Positions 18,005 to 27,447 of a stretch of 64,000 bases of DNA are shown here, one piece after another. The stretch is taken from the NCBI GenBank assembly GCA_900538555.1, contig UPYI01000017.1, positions 15,850-79,849 on the forward strand, read 5' to 3'. The stretch comes from an uncultured Porphyromonadaceae bacterium. GTDB lineage: Bacteria; Bacteroidota; Bacteroidia; Bacteroidales; Barnesiellaceae. The notes under the pieces are model-generated. The model did no database searches, was not told the origin of the DNA, and was given only the letters and a program-made list of their open reading frames with translations. The stretch's first letter is position 1. Each line of letters begins with the position of its first letter. The position numbers and the translations under genes are program-made.

Positions 18005-20893
18005 ATGAAAAAAACTTACCGAAATTTATTTCTGTCCGCTCTGCTTGCAGGCGGATTATTAACCACCCCAACCGCACAGGCGGATGTTATCGTAAAAGAT
18101 AACCTCGACAGCTATACCGCCGGCGATTTGTACAAAAACGGACCGTGGTTGCTTTTAGGTTCGACAGAAGCCAATCCCGTACAACTTTCATCGGGATCTC
18201 TGACCTACGACGGATATGCCGACAATGCAACCGGTATGTCTGCCACTTTGGGCAATACATCCGGTTCCCAGAAATTGAAAATGGTATTTCCGGAAGATAA
18301 ATACTTTACCGAAGCTGCCGGCACAATCTACTACTCCGTATTGCTGAATGTAAAAGCTTACGAGGATGGTGATACCGCACCGAAAGATGCCGCCATCATC
18401 GCATTCATGCAGTTGGGATACAGTATGAGCAATGATGATAAAGCAACCGGGACAGAATTCGGAAAACTGTTTATCAAGAAAGGGTCGGCAAACGACAAAT
18501 TCATATTGTCCGTCGCTCAAAACGGAACGAAACCGACAGCATACGGCACCGAACTGAATGCCGAAACCACCTACTTAGTCGTTGTAAAATACAATACGAG
18601 CGACAATTCGGCATCATTATTTGTCAATCCGTCGAATACGGCAACCGAACCTGCCGCCAATGCAATCAACAACTTGAATGCATCTTCGTTCAACTCCGAA
18701 CGAGGTTTTGCCGCATTGACATTCAACCAAGCCGCAACAGCCACCACTTCCGTCCCCAAAATCGAATTCGACGACGTACGGGTAGCTACCGCATGGGCTG
18801 ACTTGTTCGAAAGTACGACACCGACACCCCCGACACCTGCAACACCGTCGATCGCCGTAAATCCGGAGTTCGTAGAATTTGAGAATGCCGACGCGATGAT
18901 GGCAGGTGTAGGTGAAAGTTATAACGGCGTAGTCAATGTCAAAGCCGAAAACCTGACCGAAGATATTACCATCACTTTAACGGCTGACGACGATATTGAT
19001 GTAAGCCAAGTAACGCTGTCCGCAACAACCATCGCCGCCGCAGACGCCATGTCGGAAAACGGGGTCGATCTGACTGTCACTCTGACTCCGACTCAGGAAA
19101 TGGGTCCGATCACCATGACCCTCGCGTCGGGTGAAACAATGAAAACGGTCGCTATCGACTGGTATGCCCTGTTGGTACATTCCGCATCGACCGTTGCAGA
19201 TTTCCGAGCCCTGCCGATCACCGAAGGTGAATTCTACCTGCTCAACTGCGAAGTCACCGTCTCTTTGGTTCGTCCGACAACCGGAATGTCTTATGTTTAT
19301 GCCGAAGATGCTACCGGCGGTATTACGGTCGGATTGCCTGAAAATCTTCCCGCAGTCGGAGACAAACTGAAACTTTCTGTCGGCTCGCTCGTCAGCAGCA
19401 TGGGTTCGCTGTCGTTCGAACCGCTCCTCGGATATGAAGTAGTTTCGAGTGGAAACGAAGTCGTTCCGACCGTCGTAACGATTGCCGAGCTGAAAGCCGA
19501 ACCGAAAAAATATGAAAGCCGCCTGCTCAAAATCGAGGAAGCAGAGATTTCTTCGACTGAACCTACTTTCTCCACATCCGTACGCCCGACCATTACACAA
19601 GGCTCCGAATCCGTCAATATGTGGATATTATCGGGTACCGATCTGGTCGGAGAAGCAGTTCCTGCAACCGCCACTGTCGTAGGGGTATCGACCAGCGGCA
19701 ATGGTATGGTCATCGCCCCGCGCAGCAAAGCGGATATTATTGCCGTACAGAAAGAAGCATCGATCACCGTCGATCCGGAGTTCGTAGAGTTTGAGAATGC
19801 CGACGCGATGATGGCTGGTGTAGGTGAAAGTTATAACGGCGTAGTCAATGTCAAAGCCGAAAACCTGACCGAAGATATTACCATCACTTTAACGGCTGAC
19901 GACGATGTGGATGTAAGCCAAGTAACGCTGTCCGCAACAACCATCGCCGCCGCAGATGCCATGTCGGAAAACGGAGTCGATCTGACTGTCACTCTGACTC
20001 CGACCCAAGAAATGGGTCCGATCACCATGACCCTCGCGTCGGGTGAAACGACAAAAACAGTTGCTATCGACTGGTATGCCTTAGTTGTGCACAGTGCTTC
20101 GACCGTTGCCGAGTTCCGTAATCTGCCTATCAATGAGGAGCATTTCTACCTGCTCGACTGTGAAGTCACCGTCTCTTTGGTTCGTCCGAATGCAAGTGGA
20201 ATGTCTTATATCTATGCAGAAGATGCTACCGCCGGTATTACGATCGGATCGGCAGAAGATGTTCCCGCCGTCGGAGACAAACTGAAACTTTCGCTCGGTA
20301 TGCTTGTCAGCAGTACGGGTTCACTGTCGTTCGAACCGCTCCTCGGATATGAAGTAGTTTCGAGCGGAAACGAAGTCGTTCCGACCGTCGTAACGATTGC
20401 CGGACTGAAATCCGAACCGAAGAAATATGAAAGCCGCCTGCTTAAAATCGAGCATGCAGAAATTTCCTCGACCGAACCTACATTCTCCACATCCGTACGT
20501 CCGACCGTTACACAAGAATCCGAAACTATCGAAATGTGGATATTACCGGATAACGACTTGATCGGAGAAGCAATTCCTACAACAACGGCTACGATCATCG
20601 GCGTATCGACCAGCGGAGCCGGAACTATAATCGCTCCACGCAGCAAAGCTGATATCAGCACCGGTACAGGTATCGAACAAGGTGTTGCCACCGACATACA
20701 GGTTTATGCAGCAAACGGCGTTATCTATGTAAGCGGTAACGGTATCGAAAATGTAGAACTGTTCAATGTATCGGGTTGCCAAGTAGCTGCCAGTGTAGCT
20801 GTCGGCTCAAAAGCCGTATTGGAAGTTCCGGCAAGCGGTATTTACATGGTTCGTGTAAACGGATCGTCCGTTCATAAAGTATTGGTTCGATAA
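18005..20893 (+). CDS. Large secreted protein with tandem duplication and type IX sorting domain
   Basis: 962-residue exported protein. A signal peptide (about 1-25, ending AQA) is followed by a beta-rich N-terminal region (about 26-270) resembling lectin/LamG-type anchoring modules. Next comes a Thr/Pro linker, then two tandem copies of a 304-residue unit (about 282-585 and 586-885). Each unit has an Ig-like half (EFVEFENADAMMAGVG...) and an OB-fold-like half (SYVYAEDATGGITVG). The last 75 residues (IYVSGNGIENVELFNVSG, ending VHKVLVR) look like a type IX secretion sorting domain. It is probably surface-attached. Specific ligand unknown. The start ATG at 18005 gives the signal peptide directly. 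Confidence 0.75.
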   Translation: MKKTYRNLFLSALLAGGLLTTPTAQADVIVKDNLDSYTAGDLYKNGPWLLLGSTEANPVQLSSGSLTYDGYADNATGMSATLGNTSGSQKLKMVFPEDKYFTEAAGTIYYSVLLNVKAYEDGDTAPKDAAIIAFMQLGYSMSNDDKATGTEFGKLFIKKGSANDKFILSVAQNGTKPTAYGTELNAETTYLVVVKYNTSDNSASLFVNPSNTATEPAANAINNLNASSFNSERGFAALTFNQAATATTSVPKIEFDDVRVATAWADLFESTTPTPPTPATPSIAVNPEFVEFENADAMMAGVGESYNGVVNVKAENLTEDITITLTADDDIDVSQVTLSATTIAAADAMSENGVDLTVTLTPTQEMGPITMTLASGETMKTVAIDWYALLVHSASTVADFRALPITEGEFYLLNCEVTVSLVRPTTGMSYVYAEDATGGITVGLPENLPAVGDKLKLSVGSLVSSMGSLSFEPLLGYEVVSSGNEVVPTVVTIAELKAEPKKYESRLLKIEEAEISSTEPTFSTSVRPTITQGSESVNMWILSGTDLVGEAVPATATVVGVSTSGNGMVIAPRSKADIIAVQKEASITVDPEFVEFENADAMMAGVGESYNGVVNVKAENLTEDITITLTADDDVDVSQVTLSATTIAAADAMSENGVDLTVTLTPTQEMGPITMTLASGETTKTVAIDWYALVVHSASTVAEFRNLPINEEHFYLLDCEVTVSLVRPNASGMSYIYAEDATAGITIGSAEDVPAVGDKLKLSLGMLVSSTGSLSFEPLLGYEVVSSGNEVVPTVVTIAGLKSEPKKYESRLLKIEHAEISSTEPTFSTSVRPTVTQESETIEMWILPDNDLIGEAIPTTTATIIGVSTSGAGTIIAPRSKADISTGTGIEQGVATDIQVYAANGVIYVSGNGIENVELFNVSGCQVAASVAVGSKAVLEVPASGIYMVRVNGSSVHKVLVR
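18850..20656 (+). repeat. Two-copy coding tandem repeat, period about 912 bp
   Basis: Bases 18850-19740 and 19762-20656 are highly similar at DNA level. Long runs are identical, for example around GAATGCCGACGCGATGATGG. This points to recent duplication or ongoing conversion. Confidence 0.85.
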
Positions 20894-20911
20894 CCGAACC
20901 ATTCCCTATAC

Positions 20912-20947
20912 AAAAAACGCTGCATCATCCGGTGCAGCGTTTTTTGT
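20912..20947 (+). terminator. Rho-independent terminator
   Basis: AAAAAACGCTGCA pairs with TGCAGCGTTTTTTG around an 8-nt loop, followed by T-rich sequence. Confidence 0.85.
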
Positions 20948-20956
20948 ATCTGTATG

Positions 20957-21023
20957 AAAGATAATGCAAGCCGAAAACAGAAGTAAGTTTACTTAACCTA
21001 TGTTAAGGAGAAACTTATCTTCT
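20957..21023. repeat. Divergent family II repeat copy
   Basis: Begins AAGATAATGCAAGCCGAAAAC and ends AACTTATCTTCT, the same outer blocks as the units at 45125. The middle differs. Confidence 0.45.
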
Positions 21024-21123
21024 CGCTTCGAGCAAGAAGCATAAAGTGGCATCTATCATCCTTGAAGAAACCGTCGATTTATTCAAGGGCAACAATCTGC
21101 AATCACTAACAATTGAAACCTAA
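21007..21123 (+). pseudogene. Possible C-terminal gene remnant
   Basis: A frame without a start codon reads KKHKVASIILEETVDLF and then ends NLQSLTIET before TAA. It is protein-like in composition but truncated by a stop at 21004 and by the repeat upstream. The parent family is not recognised. Confidence 0.25.
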
Positions 21124-21165
21124 GAATCAGAACCTTAGACTGGATATGCAAGTTTACACATCAAC

Positions 21166-21732
21166 CTAATCAACCATCAGATAACGCCAAGCTTCTTCAA
21201 AGTTTACCGAAGGAAACGGATTAACCCATTCGATATGATTTTTATTTGCTGGTACTCCGTGACCATATAACCAAGCGACATGGATATATATAATTCCCGA
21301 ACCTTTGAGTGGTTTATTACGATTATAACCTGTAAGATACCAAACTTCGTTCTCATAAATCATTTCGATTATCTGTGCACGTGATAAAACGAAGAACTTG
21401 AACGTCGGGACATCTGCACAACAAACCTGAACCATAACCCAAGGACCAACAACCTTGCTCTCGATAAACTTACGCCCTTTAACAAGATCGAGCTTTCCAT
21501 TCGCATCATAAAATTCTTTGTGAGATATACCCGTATTAAAACAATCGCCCAAAGTAGTCTTTACTTGTATTGCAGAATAGTGACCTTTATTATCACAACA
21601 AAAGATGTCAGTGCCAGCAGTGTTTTCAACAGAAAGGTTCGTTATTGCGGCTTGATAACCCAAAAGCAACAACCGAGATAGTGTTTGGTGTTCTCCAATA
21701 GCACCGAGAACATTATTCTGAATTTTTACCAT
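21166..21732 (-). CDS. Orphan PD-(D/E)XK nuclease-like protein
   Basis: 188 residues. The order GAIGEHQTLSRLLLLGY, then NTAGTDIFC, then AIQVKT matches the restriction-endonuclease-like fold: Glu of the GE motif, Asp of AGTD, and the Q-V-K catalytic triplet. Such domains cut DNA in restriction, repair and mobile-element contexts; no partner methylase is adjacent. I place the start at ATG 21732; an alternative in-frame ATG is at 21813. The -7 box TACCTTTG (minus 21878-21871) implies a leader of about 130 nt, and this contains an 18-20-codon upstream frame (MKKNPYIKLAECLL...). Base composition is AT-richer than the neighbours, suggesting transfer. Confidence 0.65.
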   Translation of the reverse strand: MVKIQNNVLGAIGEHQTLSRLLLLGYQAAITNLSVENTAGTDIFCCDNKGHYSAIQVKTTLGDCFNTGISHKEFYDANGKLDLVKGRKFIESKVVGPWVMVQVCCADVPTFKFFVLSRAQIIEMIYENEVWYLTGYNRNKPLKGSGIIYIHVAWLYGHGVPANKNHIEWVNPFPSVNFEEAWRYLMVD

Positions 21733-21870
21733 ATCAAATTTATTTATAATTAGTCTGTTCTTCTTACTAATCTTACTTTTTACTATGCGCCCATTTCTTC
21801 GGGCAAAAGGCATTCCGCCAACTTTATATACGGATTCTTTTTCATGGCTTTTCTGGCTTGTTCTTTTCTG

Positions 21871-21878
21871 CAAAGGTA
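21871..21878 (-). promoter_or_regulatory. -7 promoter box of the orphan nuclease-like gene
   Basis: Minus-strand TACCTTTG fits TAnnTTTG. Confidence 0.4.
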
Positions 21879-21960
21879 TGGTTTTTATTCCACAAACACA
21901 GTTTTTTTACTATGCGCCTATGTCTTAGATATATTTAACCCGCGCCCCCGGGGACAAAAA

Positions 21961-22001
21961 AAAACGGAAAAAGGTCGGACGAACCGACCTTTTTCCGTTT
22001 T
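21961..22001. terminator. Strong terminator of tRNA-His
   Basis: A perfect 18-bp stem (21961-21978 with 21984-22001) is flanked by A- and T-runs on both strands. It lies 5 bp after the tRNA. Confidence 0.9.
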
Positions 22002-22005
22002 GAAG

Positions 22006-22080
22006 GGTGAAAGATGGGACTCGAACCCACGACCCTTGGAACCACAATCCAATGCTCTAACCAACTGAGCTACATTCACC
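22006..22080 (-). tRNA. tRNA-His (GTG)
   Basis: 75-nt cloverleaf on the minus strand. The anticodon loop TTGTGGT carries GTG. The extra 5' G (position -1) opposite discriminator C, a hallmark of tRNA-His, is present. CCA is not encoded. A -7 box TATCTTTG (minus 22105-22098) lies just upstream. Confidence 0.95.
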
Positions 22081-22268
22081 ATTTCTCAAATGCGATGCAA
22101 AGATAGAGCATCTTTTTGACATACGCAAGTGTTTGACTTTTTTTTTATCCACGACCGATTATTTTTTTCGGAAGCACAAAAAAAGCTCCCATCGAGATTT
22201 CCAATCAGGGAATTATCCGTCACAGCAATTCATCCTACGGTACTTCAACCGACAACCGGCATTCCGCA

Positions 22269-23345
22269 TCAGAATGTATATTCGTCCACGCCCCGATTAT
22301 AGCGAGAGAATACCGCCCTTGCATTTTTCAGGAACAAAGCACATTCGTTACGACGTTTCTCGGAATAGGTAGTGTCGGCAGGAAGTTTTGCTGCGGGAAC
22401 TATCCGAAAAGGTTCCGAATCATTCTCGGGACGTAAGGTATAAAGCAATGCATAATCGGCACGGCGGACAACCGGCATCCCGTCCTTTCGTCCGATAACG
22501 ACCCGCACCATCGCTCCGCCCCGCGTATCGGCAGTATTCATATTGGAAATAAAATTGCCCAACGAATAAACGATCAACGCCTGTGGTTCGCCATTGGCAT
22601 GATAACGCATCTCCATCGGCTGGACGACATGCGGATGTGCTCCGATGACGAGCTGTACGCCCTCCTCTATCAACATTTCGGCACAACGCGCCTGCCCGGC
22701 ATTATGTATCAGTTTATATTCTTCCCCCCAGTGCATACAGGCAACGATCAGGTCCGCCCCCAATCTCCGGGCACACCGTACATCGTCCCGTATCTGCTCC
22801 CGGTCGATATAGTTTATCCGGCAGGGAGGCGATACCCGGATGCCGTTGGTCCCGTAGGTATAGTTGAGAAAAGCGATACGGAAGTGTCCGACACGGCACA
22901 AATAGGGATAACGTTCGGAGCGGTCGTAATCGGAAAGATAAGTCCCGATATGGGCTACATGCAACGAATCGAGCACATGGATAGTCCGTTTCAATCCGGC
23001 TGACGAACGGTCGAGCGCATGATTATTGGCATTGAGCTGCAAATCGAACCCGACACGCTGCAAGGCTTCGGCATAGGAATCGGGCGCACTAAAACAAGGA
23101 TAGCCGGTATAGGGTTTCCCTCCCAAAGGGACTTCCAGATTCACTACGGCATAATCCGCCCCTCCGACCTCATCGGCAACAGCTTCGAAACACGGTGTAT
23201 AATCGTACCCGAAATTCTTTGCCGAAGCGATTTGTCCGGCATGTTGCATGGCATCGCCGACAAAGAGCAGGGTGATCTCTTCGTCGGGATAAAGAGGCGC
23301 GGACGGCAACGCCGCAAGCAGTTGCAAGAGCAACGAAAGTATCAT
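22269..23345 (-). CDS. CapA-family metallophosphatase-like protein
   Basis: 358 residues. A hydrophobic N-terminus (signal peptide or anchor) is followed by the CapA/PGA_cap fold: FVGDAMQH, VVNLEVPLG, NANNHALDRS, GAHPHVVQP and YSLGNFISNM. These provide the Asp/Asn/His metal ligands of a calcineurin-like phosphoesterase. Relatives act in poly-gamma-glutamate capsule synthesis or as surface phosphoesterases, but no capB/capC genes are nearby, so a capsule role is unproven. The start ATG overlaps the folD stop (ATGA), so the two are translationally coupled. That pairing gives no obvious functional link. Confidence 0.85.
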   Translation of the reverse strand: MILSLLLQLLAALPSAPLYPDEEITLLFVGDAMQHAGQIASAKNFGYDYTPCFEAVADEVGGADYAVVNLEVPLGGKPYTGYPCFSAPDSYAEALQRVGFDLQLNANNHALDRSSAGLKRTIHVLDSLHVAHIGTYLSDYDRSERYPYLCRVGHFRIAFLNYTYGTNGIRVSPPCRINYIDREQIRDDVRCARRLGADLIVACMHWGEEYKLIHNAGQARCAEMLIEEGVQLVIGAHPHVVQPMEMRYHANGEPQALIVYSLGNFISNMNTADTRGGAMVRVVIGRKDGMPVVRRADYALLYTLRPENDSEPFRIVPAAKLPADTTYSEKRRNECALFLKNARAVFSRYNRGVDEYTF

Positions 23346-24223
23346 CGATAAATCGCTTTCTGTCCGGCAAGAAGTGTATTTTTCATCAACGAAACGATCG
23401 TCATCGGTCCTACTCCGCCCGGCACAGGTGTAATGTATGCACAACGCGGGGCAACTTCGTCGAATTTCACATCGCCGGTAAGTTTAAAGCCCGACTTCGT
23501 AAGGGTAGACGGCACCCGTGTAGTACCGACATCGATTACAGTCGCACCTTCTTTCACCATATCGGCAGTCACAAATTCGGGCGATCCGAGTGCCGCGATG
23601 ATAATATCCGCCTCGCGGCAAATTTCTTTGATATCGGGCGTGGCGCTATGGCAGACCGTAACGGTAGCATTCCCCGGATTGGATTTCTGCATCATCAGCG
23701 ATGCCACCGGTTTGCCGACTATATTACTGCGACCGAGAACAACGCACCGTTTTCCTTTCGTCTCGATATGGTAACGCGAAAGCAGTTCCATAATGCCGGC
23801 AGGAGTGGCAGATACGAAACAGGGAAGTCCGATCGACATACGCCCGACATTGATCGGATGGAATCCATCGACATCTTTCCGATAGTCGATCGCCTCGATT
23901 ACTTTCTGTTCGGAGATATGACGAGGCAACGGTAATTGTACGATAAATCCATCGACATCCTGATCCCGATTCAATTCATCGACTTTCCGGAGCAACTCTT
24001 CTTCCGTGACATCGGCTTCGTAACGGATCAACGTGGATTTGAATCCGCATTGTTCACACGCTTTTACTTTATGGGCAACATAGGTTTCACTGCCACCGTC
24101 GTGTCCGACTAATATGGCAGCCAGATGCGGAGCTCTTCCGCCGTTTGCCAAAATGGTTTCAACTTCCCGGGCTATCTCGGCTTTGATCTGATCCGCCACG
24201 GCTTTTCCGTCAATGAGTTCCAT
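23342..24223 (-). CDS. folD: Methylenetetrahydrofolate dehydrogenase / cyclohydrolase
   Basis: Bifunctional enzyme that interconverts 5,10-methylene-THF and 10-formyl-THF. It has 293 residues. SETYVAHKVK carries Tyr48 and catalytic Lys52. GFIVQLPLPRH, GRSNIVGKPVA (NADP loop) and TPVPGGVGPMT are all typical. The start is the ATG at 24223; the upstream extension lacks family similarity. It overlaps the CapA-like gene by 4 bp. The upstream gap contains two family II repeats. Confidence 0.96.
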   Translation of the reverse strand: MELIDGKAVADQIKAEIAREVETILANGGRAPHLAAILVGHDGGSETYVAHKVKACEQCGFKSTLIRYEADVTEEELLRKVDELNRDQDVDGFIVQLPLPRHISEQKVIEAIDYRKDVDGFHPINVGRMSIGLPCFVSATPAGIMELLSRYHIETKGKRCVVLGRSNIVGKPVASLMMQKSNPGNATVTVCHSATPDIKEICREADIIIAALGSPEFVTADMVKEGATVIDVGTTRVPSTLTKSGFKLTGDVKFDEVAPRCAYITPVPGGVGPMTIVSLMKNTLLAGQKAIYR

Positions 24224-24242
24224 AGAAATATATTTTAAACTT

Positions 24243-24408
24243 TTGGTTTCCAATAAACCTACGCCCCGGCATAATCGGTTCAAGGTTTCACTTGACTACG
24301 TCTACACACGGCTTGCAGTTGATTTTCATAATAAACGCCGCGCCTTGGCATAATCCGTCCAAGTTTCTCTTGACGGCTTCTGCGCTCGGCTTGCAGTTTA
24401 TTTTAGAT
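24243..24408. repeat. Two tandem family II-like repeats in the folD-ffh gap
   Basis: Two imperfect copies of about 80 bp share GGCATAATC and CGGCTTGCAGTTKATTTT-like blocks. On the minus strand they read GCAAGCCG...GCAGA...ATTATGCC, as other family II copies do. They fill most of the 352-bp gap 24224-24575. Confidence 0.55.
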
Positions 24409-24503
24409 TTTTGATTTTCAATAAACGCACCTCCGGCTCCTTTTATTCGATGCGGAATACCTTAGTCCCCCGGAAAAGGTCTGACCGGTTGCGCCTGAAA
24501 ACG

Positions 24504-24557
24504 GCACTGCCGGATTCCCTACCGCCCGTATCGGGGCGACAGCGCATCCGGCAGTGC
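24504..24557. terminator. Terminator-like stem after ffh
   Basis: GCACTGCCGGAT (24504-24515) pairs perfectly with ATCCGGCAGTGC (24546-24557), with further pairing inside. It sits 18 bp past the ffh stop. Confidence 0.55.
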
Positions 24558-24575
24558 TTGAACGTATAGCGCAGG

Positions 24576-25904
24576 TTATCTCCGCTTCATTCCTTTCATC
24601 ATTCCCATCGCGCCTTTCGACTGGGTTACCATCCGCATCATTTTGCGGGTCTGGTCGAATTGTTTCAACAGGCGGTTCACTTCCTGAATGGAAGTTCCGC
24701 TGCCCTTGGCGATACGCTGACGGCGGCTTCCGTTGAGAAGTTCGGGATTGGAACGCTCTGCCGGAGTCATGGAATAGATAATCGCTTCGATGCTCTTGAA
24801 AGCATTGTCGTCGATGTCCATATCTTTAATTGCCTTTCCGACACCGGGAATCATCGACGCAAGGTCTTTCAGATTACCCATTTTCTTAATCTGCTGTATC
24901 TGGCTGATGAAGTCGTTGAAATCGAATTGGTTCTTGGCGATTTTCCGTTGCAACCGTTTGGCTTCTTCCTCATCGTATTGTTCTTGCGCACGTTCCACCA
25001 ACGACACGATGTCACCCATACCGAGAATACGGTCTGCCATACGGGAGGGGTGGAATACATCGAGTGCATCGAGTTTTTCGCCCGTACCGACAAATTTAAT
25101 CGGTTTGTTCACCACCGTACGGATAGAGAGCGCGGCACCGCCACGGGTATCACCATCGAGTTTGGTCAGGATCACACCGTCGAAATCGAGGCAGTCGTTG
25201 AACTCCTTCGCCGTATTCACGGCATCCTGTCCGGTCATGGCATCGACCACAAACAAAATTTCGTTCGGTTCGACAGCATCCTTGATCTCCCGGATCTCTT
25301 TCATCATCTGCTCATCGACTGCCAGACGACCTGCGGTATCGATAATGACCAGATCGAGATTGTTTTCTTTTGCGTATTTGACCGCATGACGTGCTATCGA
25401 AACAGGATCTTTGCTTCCCTCCTCGGTATAAACCGGTACCTCGATTTGCTCGCCCAACACCTTCAACTGGTCGATTGCCGCCGGACGGTAGACGTCGCAG
25501 GCTACCAACAACGGACGTTTGGCTTTCTTCGATTTGAGCATCTTCGCCAATTTCCCGGAGAACGTGGTTTTACCGGAACCTTGCAGACCCGACATCAATA
25601 TCACCGAAGGCGATTTCGACAGGTTGATATCGACAGCGTCGCCACCCATCAACAGTGCCAGTTCGTCGTGGACGATTTTCACCATCAATTGTCCGGGACG
25701 GACGGCAGTCAGCACATCCTGTCCGAGAGCTTTCGCCTTTACCGTATCGGTAAACTGCTTGGCTACTTTATAATTGACATCGGCATCGAGCAATGCGCGA
25801 CGTACATCTTTCAAGGTCTCGGCTACGTTTATCTCGGTAATCTTACCCTCGCCTTTGAGGATCTTAAACGAGCGTTCGAGTCTTTCACTTAAATTTTCAA
25901 ACAT
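24576..25904 (-). CDS. ffh: Signal recognition particle GTPase Ffh
   Basis: SRP54 homologue of 442 residues that binds signal sequences and, with FtsY, targets ribosomes to the membrane. N domain (1-90), G domain with P-loop GLQGSGKT (106-113), DTAGRLAVDEQM and TKLDGDTRGG. The methionine-rich M domain follows, with the RNA-binding GSGTSIQEVNRLLKQF and the terminal MGMMKGMKRR. Length is normal. It appears to be transcribed alone. Confidence 0.97.
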   Translation of the reverse strand: MFENLSERLERSFKILKGEGKITEINVAETLKDVRRALLDADVNYKVAKQFTDTVKAKALGQDVLTAVRPGQLMVKIVHDELALLMGGDAVDINLSKSPSVILMSGLQGSGKTTFSGKLAKMLKSKKAKRPLLVACDVYRPAAIDQLKVLGEQIEVPVYTEEGSKDPVSIARHAVKYAKENNLDLVIIDTAGRLAVDEQMMKEIREIKDAVEPNEILFVVDAMTGQDAVNTAKEFNDCLDFDGVILTKLDGDTRGGAALSIRTVVNKPIKFVGTGEKLDALDVFHPSRMADRILGMGDIVSLVERAQEQYDEEEAKRLQRKIAKNQFDFNDFISQIQQIKKMGNLKDLASMIPGVGKAIKDMDIDDNAFKSIEAIIYSMTPAERSNPELLNGSRRQRIAKGSGTSIQEVNRLLKQFDQTRKMMRMVTQSKGAMGMMKGMKRR

Positions 25905-26037
25905 GGTCTTATATCCGGTTTTTGCTTATTTTCTTACTAATGAGGTGGCAAAAATACGAAAAAATCCGTACACAACAAAAGGAGATGTTTCCATTTTTAG
26001 GTCGCATCTCCTTAGTTTATTCTTATCGGTTAGACGA

Positions 26038-26388
26038 TTAAAGCAATTTATTGGTTGCCGTATCGGGGAATACTACTGCCGGCACAAAATGTTTGGCTTC
26101 TTCAAACTCCATCCACGCAAACGCCATGATGATAATGACATCGCCGGGTTGCACCTTGCGTGCCGCTGCACCGTTCAGGCAGATCATTCCCGAACCACGT
26201 TCGCCCTTAATGACATAAGTTTCGAATCGTTCGCCATTGTTGTTATTGACAATCGCTACTTTTTCGTTGGGGATAATATTTGCGGCATCGAGCAGGTCTT
26301 CGTCGATGGTGATGCTCCCGATATAATTCAGATCGGCTTGCGTTACCGTAACCCGATGAATTTTCGATTTTACTACTTCTACTAACAT
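26038..26388 (-). CDS. panD: Aspartate 1-decarboxylase
   Basis: Makes beta-alanine for pantothenate. The 116-residue proenzyme self-cleaves at Gly24-Ser25 (YIGSITID) to create the pyruvoyl group on Ser25. LDAANIIPNEKV and NGAAARKVQPGD are typical. It lies 36 bp after panC on the same strand, so the two form a pantothenate operon. Confidence 0.96.
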   Translation of the reverse strand: MLVEVVKSKIHRVTVTQADLNYIGSITIDEDLLDAANIIPNEKVAIVNNNNGERFETYVIKGERGSGMICLNGAAARKVQPGDVIIIMAFAWMEFEEAKHFVPAVVFPDTATNKLL

Positions 26389-26424
26389 ATTTTAGTTGTG
26401 TTTTTTCAATCCAAGAAACCGGAA

Positions 26425-27270
26425 TCAACGCCGATAGGCTATATTGTCGATCAACCGCACCGCACCATTATATACGGTAATGCAACCTACGATATATGCC
26501 GAATCGTTCCAATCGTGAACGGGTTGCAAGGTATTGCCGTCTACGATTTCGTAATATTCCACTTCCATTTCGGGAACGGCGTTAAGCGTCGTAACGACAA
26601 AGTCGATGGTTTCCTGTACCGAATGTGTCTCGGCAAAGGTACGGCTTTTAAACAATGTTTCGGCTATTTTCGGCGCATTTCTTCTCTGCTCCCCGGTCAG
26701 GCGCGTATTACGGCTGCTTAACGCCAGACCGTCTTCTTCACGGACGATCGGGCACGCCACGATATTGAACGTATATCCCAACTGCGCCGCCATAGCCCGG
26801 ATCACAGCGATCTGCTGGAAATCTTTTTCACCGAAATAGGCATTGTCGGGTGCAACGATGTCGAACAGTTTGCTGACGATCTGAGCCACACCGTTGAAGT
26901 GTCCCGGACGGTGTTTGCCTTCCATAACCTCGGCAACTGCTCCCAATTGGAACACACGAGTATCTTCTTCGGGATAAATTTCCTCGACACTCGGCGCAAA
27001 GACATACGAACAATCGACCGATTCCAACAAGCGGCAATCGGCATCGAGCGTACGGGGATAGAGAGCCAGATCGTTCTTGTCGTTGAACTGCGTCGGATTC
27101 ACAAATACGCTGACAACCACCGCATCGTTTTCTTCAACCGCCCGTTTTACCAAAGCCAAGTGTCCGGCATGTAAAGCGCCCATGGTAGGCACCAACCCTA
27201 TTTTCTTACCGGCAGCTTTGTCGGCAGCTATTTCCCGCTGTAAGTCAGCGATTTTTGCAAAAACTTCCAT
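26425..27270 (-). CDS. panC: Pantothenate synthetase
   Basis: Joins pantoate and beta-alanine with ATP. The 281-residue protein has PTMGALHAGH (His34 and His37), FVNPTQFN, FGEKDFQQ and the flexible ALSSRN loop. It is the first gene of the panC-panD operon and is divergent from the GT5 gene across a 359-bp gap. Confidence 0.96.
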   Translation of the reverse strand: MEVFAKIADLQREIAADKAAGKKIGLVPTMGALHAGHLALVKRAVEENDAVVVSVFVNPTQFNDKNDLALYPRTLDADCRLLESVDCSYVFAPSVEEIYPEEDTRVFQLGAVAEVMEGKHRPGHFNGVAQIVSKLFDIVAPDNAYFGEKDFQQIAVIRAMAAQLGYTFNIVACPIVREEDGLALSSRNTRLTGEQRRNAPKIAETLFKSRTFAETHSVQETIDFVVTTLNAVPEMEVEYYEIVDGNTLQPVHDWNDSAYIVGCITVYNGAVRLIDNIAYRR

Positions 27271-27447
27271 AGTTATGTTTTAAAAATCGGTGCAAAAGAA
27301 ATAAATAAATGGCAACTAAGAAAGCAAAAGCGAAAATTTTTAAATACACGCCCGGTTCCTATCCGGCTTTTACCGACAGAAACGGGGTTTTTAACCCGAT
27401 TCGGTGTTAATACTTCTAATATTTGACTTTTTACGCTATTTTTTTTG

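Noticed and set aside
22269..23345. Capsule biosynthesis locus based on the CapA-like protein
   Set aside because: No capB, capC or capD neighbours; the gene is coupled to folD.
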